From contig NZ_BQIP01000028.1 of the NCBI RefSeq assembly GCF_021602585.1, forward strand, positions 1-64,000: 64,000 bases of DNA. The letters run 5' to 3'. The notes under the pieces are model-generated. The model was not told the origin of the DNA. It worked only from the letters and a program-made list of their open reading frames with translations, and did not search any database. The position numbers and the translations under genes were made by a program. The stretch's first letter is position 1, and every line of letters starts with the position of its first letter. Below are positions 57,522 through 64,000 of this stretch, piece by piece. The DNA is from Pseudomonas faucium (GTDB lineage: Bacteria > Pseudomonadota > Gammaproteobacteria > Pseudomonadales > Pseudomonadaceae).

Positions 57522-58058
57522 TTAAGGCTTGTTGGCTGAAGGATAGGCGGTGTTCACCTTGCCATCCAGAAGCCAGCCCTCGATGGCGAACGCCTTGCCC
57601 CCGACGGTGCATCCAGACCCAGAAGAGCCGGTGAATTTCCCAGTGTCCGTGGTATTGCCACTGGCAGCATTGACGATGGCCGCCAGCACCTGATCATGGC
57701 TGCAACTGTCCGGGAACATGGTCGAGCGCGTCTTGCTTGCAGGGCCTTGGTTACCGTCCAAGATGTCGAACTTGGTCATCTCGTAGATACCGGTCGAGGT
57801 CGTCGGTGCGATCACCGTATCGGCGGTCACCTGGACGGTCGCGGGCAGCGTGCCACCCGGCCGGCTGTGAAAGCCGACGGCCTTGCCCTTTTTGTTTATC
57901 TCGCCGCAGAAAACATGCTTCTGATTGACCACCGGCACCGTCGCCGAATCGCCCCAGGGGCATACCGCACCGCTTGCGGCAAACGTGAGCCCGGATGCCA
58001 GCGCCAAGCCGGCCAGTGCCACGCGCGCTGCATGGATCGCAATCACCTTGTTCATCAT
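57522..58058 (-). CDS. Secreted EndoU-type nuclease (putative RNase toxin)
   Basis: A 178-residue protein with a Sec signal peptide (about residues 1-28) and a bacterial EndoU-like domain. The pattern KHVFCGEINKKGKAVGFHSR (His48 and His64), IYEMTKFDI, SKTRSTMFPDSCSHDQVLAAI and a C-terminal AYPS corresponds to EndoU RNase toxins of contact-dependent inhibition and polymorphic toxin systems. In those systems two His and a third basic or polar residue form the active site. Cysteines 33, 51, 119 and 150 may form disulfides outside the cytoplasm. Start ATG 58058 or 58055, with GGGAG. It belongs to the DUF2589/GH19 cluster. Confidence 0.7.
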   Translation of the reverse strand: MMNKVIAIHAARVALAGLALASGLTFAASGAVCPWGDSATVPVVNQKHVFCGEINKKGKAVGFHSRPGGTLPATVQVTADTVIAPTTSTGIYEMTKFDILDGNQGPASKTRSTMFPDSCSHDQVLAAIVNAASGNTTDTGKFTGSSGSGCTVGGKAFAIEGWLLDGKVNTAYPSANKP

Positions 58059-58137
58059 CAAAACTCCCTTTTTGTTGTTGATCGGGGCGCACCCGCCCCG
58101 TGCTGCCGCCCTGTGCGGCAAAACCTGGAGCAGGTGT

Positions 58138-58920
58138 TCAGAGCCCAAGCAGCCACTTGGCGCGGGCCAGGTAGGCGATGCGCTCGTCAAGGCCGTTGAA
58201 GCCGCCATTGATGCGCCGGGTAATCTCGCGCACGTCATCCTTGTCGGCGTGGTCGTTGAGCTTGCGGCTGTTCCAGAACCAGCCCGCCACATCCACCGCC
58301 AGGGCCGGGTCTGTGCTGACCTGCGCGGGCGCGTCCTTGAGCTCGAAATCGCGCCCGCAGGCCTTGCCGTATTCGCGGTAGTTGGCGCGCCCGGTGAGCT
58401 GGATCAGGCCACGCCCCTTGAAGCGCGCCCCGTCGCCGGCCTGGGTGTTGCCCAAGTCCTTGCGGCCTTCGTAGGCGTTGCCGTTGGCGATTTCCTCGGT
58501 GTATTGCAGGCAGCCGCTTTCATGGGCGATCTGCGCCAGGAAATGCGCGCGGCGCAGCGGGGTGTCGATCCTGTAGCGCTCGAACACGTCGACGATGGGC
58601 TGGCGAAAGGCCTCGATCCTGGGGTCGCTGGCCAGGTTGAAGATCGCCCACAGTTTGGCCTTCACCAGCCCCGCCGGCAGGCCGGCGCGCAAGGCGGCAA
58701 GGGTCGGGTCCTGGGGCTTGACCATGCTGCTCTCGGCGAGCCCGTTGGCCATTTGAAAACGCTTGAGGGCGACGCGCGATCCCTGCCCCCACAAGCCGTC
58801 GCAGACCAGCGCACTGACGAACTCGCCGCGGCCACTGTTCATGTTCAGCAGCAACTGCAGGCTGCGCACATCGCCCCTGCTGTTGCTGCCACCGTCGCCA
58901 ACCGATTTGTTGATGCACAT
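58138..58920 (-). CDS. GH19 muramidase/chitinase with N-terminal peptidoglycan-binding domain
   Basis: A 260-residue endolysin-like protein with no signal peptide. A PG_binding_1 domain covers about residues 12-75 (VRSLQLLLNMNSGRGEFVSALVCDGLWGQGSRVALKRFQ), and a GH19 domain follows. The catalytic acids are Glu134 in HFLAQIAHESG and Glu142/143 in YTEEIANG, with GRGLIQLTGRANY confirming the family. Phage lysozymes with this layout cut peptidoglycan. It lies in the toxin cluster directly upstream of the EndoU gene, with AAGGAGG as ribosome site. Confidence 0.85.
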   Translation of the reverse strand: MCINKSVGDGGSNSRGDVRSLQLLLNMNSGRGEFVSALVCDGLWGQGSRVALKRFQMANGLAESSMVKPQDPTLAALRAGLPAGLVKAKLWAIFNLASDPRIEAFRQPIVDVFERYRIDTPLRRAHFLAQIAHESGCLQYTEEIANGNAYEGRKDLGNTQAGDGARFKGRGLIQLTGRANYREYGKACGRDFELKDAPAQVSTDPALAVDVAGWFWNSRKLNDHADKDDVREITRRINGGFNGLDERIAYLARAKWLLGL

Positions 58921-59027
58921 GTTTGCCTCCTTGCGACAGGTGCACGCGCCCCGTGGGGCGACGTCCAATGCGTGCCTTTGCGCAGGTTGTTGATGGGAAT
59001 GCTGTGTTGGTGAAGCGGGGTCAGCCG

Positions 59028-59402
59028 CTATATGGGCGTGAGGGTGAAGCTGTACATCGTGGTGCCCTTGTAGGTTTTCAGCTGCACCTGCAGCGCATCG
59101 CCATCGGGCCGGCTCAGCAGGTCACCGTTGATCAACGGGTCGCAGCGGCCCTTGCCAGTTTCCTTGATGGGGTAGCGCAACGCATCGCCCACCGGCTTGG
59201 GCGAATCCAGTTTCAGCACGCAGGCCCACTTGCGGATGGCAAGGCTGCCTGCTTCCATCGCGCCCTTGTCGGCGAGGGTCAGGGTTACATCGACAGTTGC
59301 CTGGCCATCCTTAAAGCTTCCCTCGTAGGCCTGGCCGGCAAGGGTGGGCAGCGCGATCGTCAGCGCCAGCGCACCCGCCAGCAGTGAGGTAATAGGTTTC
59401 AT
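59028..59402 (-). CDS. Small secreted protein, unknown (cluster member)
   Basis: A 124-residue protein with a Sec signal peptide (MKPITSLLAGALALTIALPTLA, cleavage near LAG) and a compact, probably beta-rich mature domain with two cysteines (ACVLKL and RCDPL) that may bridge in the periplasm. It is encoded between a membrane protein and the GH19 enzyme. Given that position it could be a periplasmic inhibitor or immunity factor for the muramidase; this is a guess. AAGGAG precedes the ATG. Confidence 0.65.
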   Translation of the reverse strand: MKPITSLLAGALALTIALPTLAGQAYEGSFKDGQATVDVTLTLADKGAMEAGSLAIRKWACVLKLDSPKPVGDALRYPIKETGKGRCDPLINGDLLSRPDGDALQVQLKTYKGTTMYSFTLTPI

Positions 59403-59434
59403 GTTGACTCTCCTTGTTGAATGAATACCCGGGG

Positions 59435-59668
59435 TCAGAACGCCAGCAGCAGCCCGACCCATTCGGCGATGGCGATCGCCAGTTCCGGGCGCACCAGCCC
59501 CAGCGCCATGAGCCCGACCAGCAGGCTCGCGCCGATGGCAATCACCAGCCGCCTCTGGCCAGACATCTTGCGGCGGGGGGACGACTTGAGGTCGATGATG
59601 GATTTCAAGGCACTGCCCTCCTCCTGTGAAAGCACCAACAGCATGGAACGGTCATTGCGCCTGCTCAT
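59435..59668 (-). CDS. Small membrane protein, holin-like (cluster member)
   Basis: A 77-residue protein: a charged N-terminal half (LSQEEGSALKSIIDLKSSPRRKMSGQRR) and two closely spaced hydrophobic segments (LVIAIGASLLVGLMALGLV and LAIAIAEWVGLLLAF) at the C-terminus. Size, hydrophobic hairpin and position before a GH19 endolysin fit a holin, but similar short membrane proteins have other jobs. The start overlaps the end of the 101-residue gene by 17 bp. Confidence 0.6.
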   Translation of the reverse strand: MSRRNDRSMLLVLSQEEGSALKSIIDLKSSPRRKMSGQRRLVIAIGASLLVGLMALGLVRPELAIAIAEWVGLLLAF

Positions 59669-59957
59669 TGCCAGGCCTCCTGTAGATCGCCAGCAACTGC
59701 CCGTCGACGCGCACCACGATGGCCTCGACGCCGTATCCGGGTACTTCGATGCTCAGTTGATGGGTGGCCTGCTTGCGGGTCGGCGGGCCGCCGATACGCA
59801 GGCCATAGCTGCCGGCACTGCCCAGTGGCTCCACGCAGGCATCCATCACCCAGGTCATGCCAGCCACCTGGGTGCCCGGCCACAACCGCTCGCACGCCTG
59901 CTGCGCACGCTGCATCTCGGCGCCCAGCGCCAACACCAGGTCCTCCAGCCGCTTCAT
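59652..59957 (-). CDS. Unknown cluster protein (101 aa)
   Basis: A 101-residue soluble protein. An N-terminal helix (RLEDLVLALGAEMQRAQQACERLW) leads into a beta-rich body (GSYGLRIGG, HQLSIEVPGYGVEAIVVRVDGQLLAIYR). Translationally coupled to the upstream gene: its ATG overlaps the TGA of the 90-residue gene. I do not recognise the family. It is probably a partner of the DUF2589 proteins, as it shares their operon. Confidence 0.6.
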   Translation of the reverse strand: MKRLEDLVLALGAEMQRAQQACERLWPGTQVAGMTWVMDACVEPLGSAGSYGLRIGGPPTRKQATHQLSIEVPGYGVEAIVVRVDGQLLAIYRRPGNEQAQ

Positions 59958-60229
59958 CACGGCTGCTCCGCGTCATCGGGCAACCAGTACGGCCTGCGGG
60001 CAAAACCGACGTGGTAGGTCAGGGCCTGCAGGACCACCTGGTGCTCACCGATGTTGAGCAACTTGAAGCTTTTCTCGATACCCACCACGCGCCCGCGTGG
60101 GGTCCCGCTGAGGCAACGGTTGAGCAGTGCGGCCTGGGCCTGCACCGCCTCTTCCGGAGTCAGCTTTTCCGGGTCGAGGCTGCCAACCACGATGCGCTTC
60201 ACATATCCAACATCCGTCAAATCGAACAT
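59957..60229 (-). CDS. Unknown cluster protein (90 aa)
   Basis: A 90-residue protein (YVKRIVVGSLDPEKLTPEEAVQAQAALLNRCLS, then RVVGIEKSFKLLNIGEHQVVLQALTYHVGFARRPYWLP). No signal or membrane segment; the second half is likely a beta-sheet with basic and aromatic residues. ATG 60229 has GGGAG seven bases upstream; GTG 60232 is an alternative. The gene after it starts inside its stop codon. It may be a structural or chaperone component of the cluster. Confidence 0.6.
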   Translation of the reverse strand: MFDLTDVGYVKRIVVGSLDPEKLTPEEAVQAQAALLNRCLSGTPRGRVVGIEKSFKLLNIGEHQVVLQALTYHVGFARRPYWLPDDAEQP

Positions 60230-60323
60230 CACGGCACTCCCTTACCGGAAAAGCTGGTCAGCCAGCGCTGGCCTGATGCTCAGGCACACCTGCCGCTGGC
60301 CGGTCACTCAGCACGACCACGCC

Positions 60324-60923
60324 TCAGGCGGCGATCTTCGGCGCGACCGACTGGGCGATAAGGTCCATCACCCGCGCCAGCCCCTCGGGCATGCCGTCAT
60401 CGACCGCATGCACTTCCACGTGGTACTTGGCCGACTGGTCGGTGGAGCGGGTGTTTTCCTTGTGCGAAGTCACCGAGCCCGATACGTTCACCTTGGCGCT
60501 GAACGGGCCCCAGCCCAACTTCGCTTCCGCTGAGAACTTGCCCTCCTCGGTGCGCTCGTCGCGCGATTGCTCCGAATTCTTCACCTCCATGTCGAAGCTG
60601 ATATCCACTTTGTTGATGGCCAGGCTCGGCACCTTGACCACCGCCAGCAGCGGCACCTCCAACTGGACCTTTTCGGTCGCCCCCGCGTCGTCGGCGGTGG
60701 GGGCCGCGCGCTGGTAGCTGAACATCACGTTGCGGATATCGCCTACATCGTTGGGGCCGGCCGTGGTCGGGTCGGCCGGGGGCAGAAAGCCAATCACCTT
60801 GATGAAGTTGGCGGTGGCATTGGCCAGGCGAACCTGCGCGTCGCAGGCTGCAGCCAAAGGTGCGCCGATCAGCTCGCCCATCGGCAGGCCGCTGAACTGG
60901 TTACCCATTGCAAAGTCAGGCAT
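60324..60923 (-). CDS. DUF2589 domain protein, second copy
   Basis: A 199-residue protein of the DUF2589 family by recognition: ELIGAPLAAACDAQVRLANATANFIKVIGF, then VPLLAVVKVPSLAINKVDISFDMEVK and an acidic C-terminal part. The family has no known function. It shares the motif PLL-LV-(x)n-L-(x)3-DxxFxxEV with the adjacent DUF2589 copy (see 60934-61413) and a C-terminal GxARVMDLI-like segment, so the two are paralogues. AGGAG precedes the ATG 10 bp after the first copy. Ends with basic residues APKIAA. Confidence 0.75.
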   Translation of the reverse strand: MPDFAMGNQFSGLPMGELIGAPLAAACDAQVRLANATANFIKVIGFLPPADPTTAGPNDVGDIRNVMFSYQRAAPTADDAGATEKVQLEVPLLAVVKVPSLAINKVDISFDMEVKNSEQSRDERTEEGKFSAEAKLGWGPFSAKVNVSGSVTSHKENTRSTDQSAKYHVEVHAVDDGMPEGLARVMDLIAQSVAPKIAA

Positions 60924-60933
60924 GACGTCTCTC

Positions 60934-61413
60934 CTAGATCAATTTATCGAGGTTGTGAATCAGTCGGGCCATGCCCTCGGACGAAGGCTGGGTTTCGACT
61001 CTGAGGGTGACGCGCGCCATTGGCCCGCCTTCACCATTGCGGCGAACGCCCATGTCGACGTTCAAAGGCTGATGTGTATCGGTTGGCCACGCCGAATCGG
61101 AACCTTCGGCGGGCGCAGGCTTGGCATCGCTCTGGTCGGCATGCAGGCCGACCTCGAAGTCGATCTGCATGTCCTTGACGGTGAGCAGCCGCGAGCCGAC
61201 CAGCGAGAGCAACGGCACGCGTACAAGGCGTTCCTCACCTTCGGCTGCATCGGGGGCTTGCGATGGCAGGCGCACATCGACACTGACGGGCCGGTTGTCC
61301 TCGTCGAAGTACTGGCGCACGGTCGACATCTGGAACCGCTGGATCTTGTCCTGAGCTTCGGCGACAGCGCCGGCAATGCTCTGGATCAGATGGTGAAGGG
61401 AGTGATTCGCCAC
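60934..61413 (-). CDS. DUF2589 domain protein, first copy
   Basis: A 159-residue protein with the DUF2589 pattern: LHHLIQSIAGAVAEAQDKIQRFQ, VRVPLLSLVGSRLLTVKDMQIDFEVGLHAD, then an acidic linker and RVTLRVETQPSSEGMARLIHNLDKL. Start is GTG 61413 with AAGGAG. It is the first gene of the minus-strand cluster. A GCGTCCC triple repeat lies in the 178 bp upstream of it, next to an AraC gene. Function unknown. Confidence 0.75.
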   Translation of the reverse strand: MANHSLHHLIQSIAGAVAEAQDKIQRFQMSTVRQYFDEDNRPVSVDVRLPSQAPDAAEGEERLVRVPLLSLVGSRLLTVKDMQIDFEVGLHADQSDAKPAPAEGSDSAWPTDTHQPLNVDMGVRRNGEGGPMARVTLRVETQPSSEGMARLIHNLDKLI

Positions 61414-61526
61414 GGCTGACGCTCCTTGTCGAAATCAGTGCCGATCCAGGGCCGCCTTCGGGCAGGCCGGTTGACGATGGCACTTGCAGTTGTTGGTTGA
61501 GCTCAGGTTAAGGTGCGCCCGGCGCG

Positions 61527-61568
61527 GCGTCCCGGGGCGTGCGTCCCGATAACTTGGAGGCGCGTCCC
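61527..61568. promoter_or_regulatory. Triple GCGTCCC repeat upstream of the DUF2589 cluster
   Basis: Direct repeats of GCGTCCC start at 61527, 61541 and 61562. The last two are 21 bp apart, two helical turns, the usual spacing of AraC half-sites. They lie between an AraC-family gene and the first cluster gene, 110-150 bp before its start. Inferred operator. Confidence 0.45.
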
Positions 61569-61591
61569 AGAATGCCGGCCAGCCAGCACGA

Positions 61592-62659
61592 TCAGCTGTA
61601 GGTCAGCTCCCTGACCCACTGATCGAGCGCCGAGCGTTCGCCGGGCAGTGGCACCAGGCTGAAGAAGCCCGGCACTGCTCCGGCGTGCAGCGCGGTTCGG
61701 GCCGCACGCGGCGACAGGCCAAAGGCCTTGCGGAACAGGCGGCTGAAATGCGCCTCATCGACAAAGCCATGCTCGAAGGCCAGGTCGCCAATGCGCCGCC
61801 CGGCGTTGGCGCTGTCGCACAGGGCGAACAGGCACCGCCGCAGGCGCCGTTGCAGCACATAGTGGCGCACCCCGCCAAAGCGCTCGAAAGCGCGGTACAG
61901 CTGGCTGCGCGAGGTGCCGGCCTCCTTGGCCAGAAGCGCAGGGGTGAGGTCGCTGCGGTGCAGATTGCGCTCGATCAACAGGCGCACTCGCCGGCCCAGG
62001 TCCACCGGCCCTGCGCCGGGCGCTATTGCCTGCGTTGCCTTCGCCAGGCAGGCCGCCACCATCCCCAACAGAGGCAGCGCCAACCTCAGCGCCTCGTCCG
62101 TGCCCAGGCACGGCGCGCTCGCCGCCAGTGACGAAAACAGGTGCGCCAGGAGCATGCCGGCGGCTGTTTCACGGCGCAGCACCAGGCCATGCAGTTGCCC
62201 GGCATCGAACAGCAGCAACGACAGGGCTGTACGCGGAATCAGCAGGCTCATGCCTTCGCTGCTGGCCATGCCGAAACGCGAAGGTTGCGCGAGGTCAAGC
62301 ATCACCAGGTCACGCGGTCGCACGCGCACGCCATTGCCGCAGGCAAGGCCGCGCTGCAGCGGCAGGTGCAGCAGGTAATGGTCCAGGTCGCACCAGCCTA
62401 GGCGGGTGCGGTCCCGTTGATAGCGGGCGCCATCCAGGTGCCCGCAACAGAACAGAAAACGACTGAAGTGATACACCGTGAGCGAGCAGGAAAAGGCGTC
62501 GGGGGCGCGCGTGCTGACCTCGAACAGCACGCTGGCACTCATCCGCCAATGGCTGAAGCCGGGTGCCGGCATCCCTGCCGGGGCACTGGGCAGGCTGGGG
62601 ATCAGCGCGGTTTGTGTTGCAGCGTGGGGGGTGGGGGCAAGGGTAGAAGGGCAATCCAT
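61592..62659 (-). CDS. AraC-family regulator next to the DUF2589/EndoU cluster
   Basis: A 355-residue regulator. The C-terminal double HTH is clear (TPALLAKEAGTSRSQLYRAFERFGGVRHYVLQRRLRR, then IGDLAFEHGFVDEAHFSRLFRKAFGLSPRAAR). The N-terminal 200 residues resemble AraC-binding-like domains (AraC_binding_2 type) and include several prolines at the start. The ATG at 62659 may be too far upstream; MSASVLFEVS near residue 40 is an alternative. Oriented like, and directly upstream of, the cluster, it is the likely regulator. Confidence 0.8.
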   Translation of the reverse strand: MDCPSTLAPTPHAATQTALIPSLPSAPAGMPAPGFSHWRMSASVLFEVSTRAPDAFSCSLTVYHFSRFLFCCGHLDGARYQRDRTRLGWCDLDHYLLHLPLQRGLACGNGVRVRPRDLVMLDLAQPSRFGMASSEGMSLLIPRTALSLLLFDAGQLHGLVLRRETAAGMLLAHLFSSLAASAPCLGTDEALRLALPLLGMVAACLAKATQAIAPGAGPVDLGRRVRLLIERNLHRSDLTPALLAKEAGTSRSQLYRAFERFGGVRHYVLQRRLRRCLFALCDSANAGRRIGDLAFEHGFVDEAHFSRLFRKAFGLSPRAARTALHAGAVPGFFSLVPLPGERSALDQWVRELTYS

Positions 62660-62665
62660 GATATC

Positions 62666-62688
62666 GACTCACTATCCATAGTTGAGTC
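62666..62688. promoter_or_regulatory. Dyad upstream of the AraC gene
   Basis: GACTCA (62666-62671) and TGAGTC (62683-62688) bracket CTAT/ATAG with one extra base, about 7 bp upstream of the start. Probably an operator or an RNA stem. Confidence 0.35.
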
Positions 62689-62761
62689 GGTAAATTGGTT
62701 CAGGCCCAGGCCACCTGCTGCAATTTGCCACTATTGCCTTGCCCGCCAGGGCGCGTCGGGC

Positions 62762-63457
62762 TCAGGCGCCGGGCGCTACCAGGCGGTAGCCTACCCCCGC
62801 CTCGGTGATGATGAACCGCGGCGCCGTGGGGTCGTCGCCGAGCTTCTGGCGCAGATGCCCGACCACGATGCGCAGGTAGTGGGTGTTCTCCACATGGGAC
62901 GGCCCCCAGATCTCCTTGAGCAGTTGCTGCTGGGTGATCACCCGCCCCGGGTGCCCGGCCAGCAGCGCCAGCAGCGCGTATTCCTTGCGGGTCAGCGCCA
63001 CTTCGGCGCCCGCCAGGGTCACCTTGCGAAAGGCAAAGTCGACGGTCAGCGGCCCGAAGCTGGCCGCCACTTCGCCGCCGCCCGACTGCGGCACCTGGCG
63101 CAGCAGGGCGCGCACCCGGGCGAGAAATTCCTGGATGCCGAACGGCTTGGTCACGTAGTCATTGGCCCCGCCATCGAGCGCATCGACCTTCTGCACCTCA
63201 CTGGCGCGCACCGACAGCACCATCACCGGCACCGCGCTCCATTCGCGCAGTTCGCGCAGCACCTGCTGGCCGTCCATGTCGGGCAGGCCAAGGTCGAGCA
63301 CCACCAGGTCGGGCTTGGCCAGCGCCGCCTGGGCCAGGCCCTCGCCACCGGTGGCGGCCTCGATCACCTTGTAGCCCTGGGAGGCCAGGCTGATGCGCAG
63401 GAACTTGCGAATCTGCGGTTCGTCGTCGATGACCAGAATGGTGGCGGACTGGCTCAT
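62762..63457 (-). CDS. kdpE: KdpE response regulator for potassium transport
   Basis: A 231-residue OmpR-type response regulator. The receiver has the acidic pair DDEP, the phospho-acceptor Asp55 in LDLGLPD and the Lys in KPF. The C-terminal winged helix (LTRKEYALLALLAGHPGRVITQQQLLKEIWG) is KdpE-like. Its start overlaps the kdpD stop. The kdpFABC genes would be expected to the right, outside the window. Confidence 0.95.
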   Translation of the reverse strand: MSQSATILVIDDEPQIRKFLRISLASQGYKVIEAATGGEGLAQAALAKPDLVVLDLGLPDMDGQQVLRELREWSAVPVMVLSVRASEVQKVDALDGGANDYVTKPFGIQEFLARVRALLRQVPQSGGGEVAASFGPLTVDFAFRKVTLAGAEVALTRKEYALLALLAGHPGRVITQQQLLKEIWGPSHVENTHYLRIVVGHLRQKLGDDPTAPRFIITEAGVGYRLVAPGA

Positions 63458-64000
63458 GGGGTTTCGCTTTCGGCTTCGGGTTGCTGGGGCAGCGGCAAGC
63501 ATAGAGTGATGCAGGTGCCATGGCCATCGATGCCTTCGCCGACCAGGATCTGCCCGCCGTGGGCGCCGATCATGCCCTGGCAGATCGCCAGGCCCAGGCC
63601 GGTGCCCTGCCCGCCACGATCGCCCCGCGCGGCGGTGTAGAACATGTCGAAGATCTTCTCGCGCTCAGCCACCGGGATGCCGGGGCCCTGGTCGCTGACG
63701 GCAAAGCGCAGCTGTTCTTCGTGCACCGACACCTGCAGCTCCAGGCGGCCTTGGGCCGGGGAGAAGCGCGCGGCGTTTTCCAGCACGTTGATCAATGCCT
63801 GTTCGATCAGCGCCGCATGCACGAACAGCAGCGGCAATTGCGCAGGCACATCGGTGTGCACGCGCAGCGGCGCCAGCACCACGCGCAAGCGGTTGAGGGC
63901 ACTGCCGACGATATCGGCCGGGGCCACCCAGTCGCGAGCAAGCTTCAGGCCGCCGTGGCCCAGGCGGGTCATGTCGAGCAGGTTCTGGATGTAGCGGTCG
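63454..64000 (-). CDS. kdpD: KdpD sensor histidine kinase, 3' part (runs off the window)
   Basis: The C-terminal 182 codons of the gene lie in the window. They encode the end of the dimerisation domain (DRYIQNLLDMTRLGHGGLK) and the HATPase domain: N box ALINVLENAARFSP, G1 VSDQGPGIP and G2 GGQGTGLGLAICQGMIGAHGG. KdpD phosphorylates KdpE under potassium limitation. The stop overlaps the start of kdpE by four bases. The N-terminal sensor is outside. Confidence 0.95.
   Translation of the reverse strand, partial: DRYIQNLLDMTRLGHGGLKLARDWVAPADIVGSALNRLRVVLAPLRVHTDVPAQLPLLFVHAALIEQALINVLENAARFSPAQGRLELQVSVHEEQLRFAVSDQGPGIPVAEREKIFDMFYTAARGDRGGQGTGLGLAICQGMIGAHGGQILVGEGIDGHGTCITLCLPLPQQPEAESETP

Overview
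The window is one contiguous piece of a Pseudomonas chromosome, most likely from the P. putida group. Base composition is high-GC throughout. The genes chrR, ldcA, dnaQ, rnhA, gloB, mltD and a YejABEF/Npp-type peptide importer lie in the order I remember from P. putida KT2440, there is a fadBx/fadAx/fadB2x/fadDx-type operon, and putida-type REP pairs (GCCGGCAAGCCGGCTCCCACA and its inverse) sit at 35.9, 39.2 and 51.8 kb. I saw no rRNA or tRNA gene, insertion sequence or CRISPR array, but the left edge carries two tandem minus-strand promoters that look like the promoter region of an rRNA operon lying just outside.

Layout. 0.3-8.8 kb: an RhtA-type amino-acid exporter, a small lipoprotein, an aminopeptidase P, a DUF3182/hydrolase pair, SoxR with a divergent monooxygenase, an isochorismatase-family hydrolase, and an XRE-cupin regulator divergent from a second EamA exporter. 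8.9-15 kb: a six-gene Mrp/Sha/Pha cation/proton antiporter operon. 15-16.8 kb: small unknowns and dksA2. 17.1-31.7 kb: two giant toxin-like genes flank a five-gene beta-oxidation operon. One is a 1505-residue DUF6543-type protein. The other is a 1480-residue protein with leucine-rich repeats and a NEL-type E3 ubiquitin ligase end. 31.8-35.9 kb: an AraC regulator, then a LysR regulator divergent from phnWX (2-aminoethylphosphonate use). 36-43.7 kb: chrR, ldcA, dnaQ, rnhA, a methyltransferase, gloB and mltD. 43.8-51.2 kb: the nppA1A2BCD-type peptide ABC importer. 51.2-52.2 kb: two Pseudomonas-specific small genes, the first behind a leader that can fold in two exclusive ways. 52.2-56.4 kb: a Fur-box-controlled sigma/anti-sigma/TonB-receptor iron-uptake unit. 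56.4-57.1 kb: an SDR enzyme behind a second SoxR box. 57.2-61.4 kb: a nine-gene minus-strand cluster described below. 61.6-64 kb: an AraC regulator, kdpE and the 3' end of kdpD.

The strongest candidate for an undescribed system is 57.2-61.6 kb. It consists of two paralogous DUF2589 proteins, two small unknowns (90 and 101 residues), a 77-residue holin-like membrane protein, a secreted 124-residue protein, a GH19 muramidase/chitinase with a peptidoglycan-binding domain, a secreted EndoU-type nuclease and a small downstream gene that could be its immunity protein. A triple GCGTCCC repeat lies in front of it, beside an AraC-family gene. My inference is a toxin-release or antagonism module in which a lysis-like membrane protein and muramidase help an RNase toxin leave or enter cells.

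Two regulatory circuits stand out. Two SoxR boxes sit in 19-bp-spaced promoters 51 kb apart. A shared GCAcTATAgTGC palindrome occurs upstream of both EamA exporters and at the start of the XRE-cupin regulator gene.
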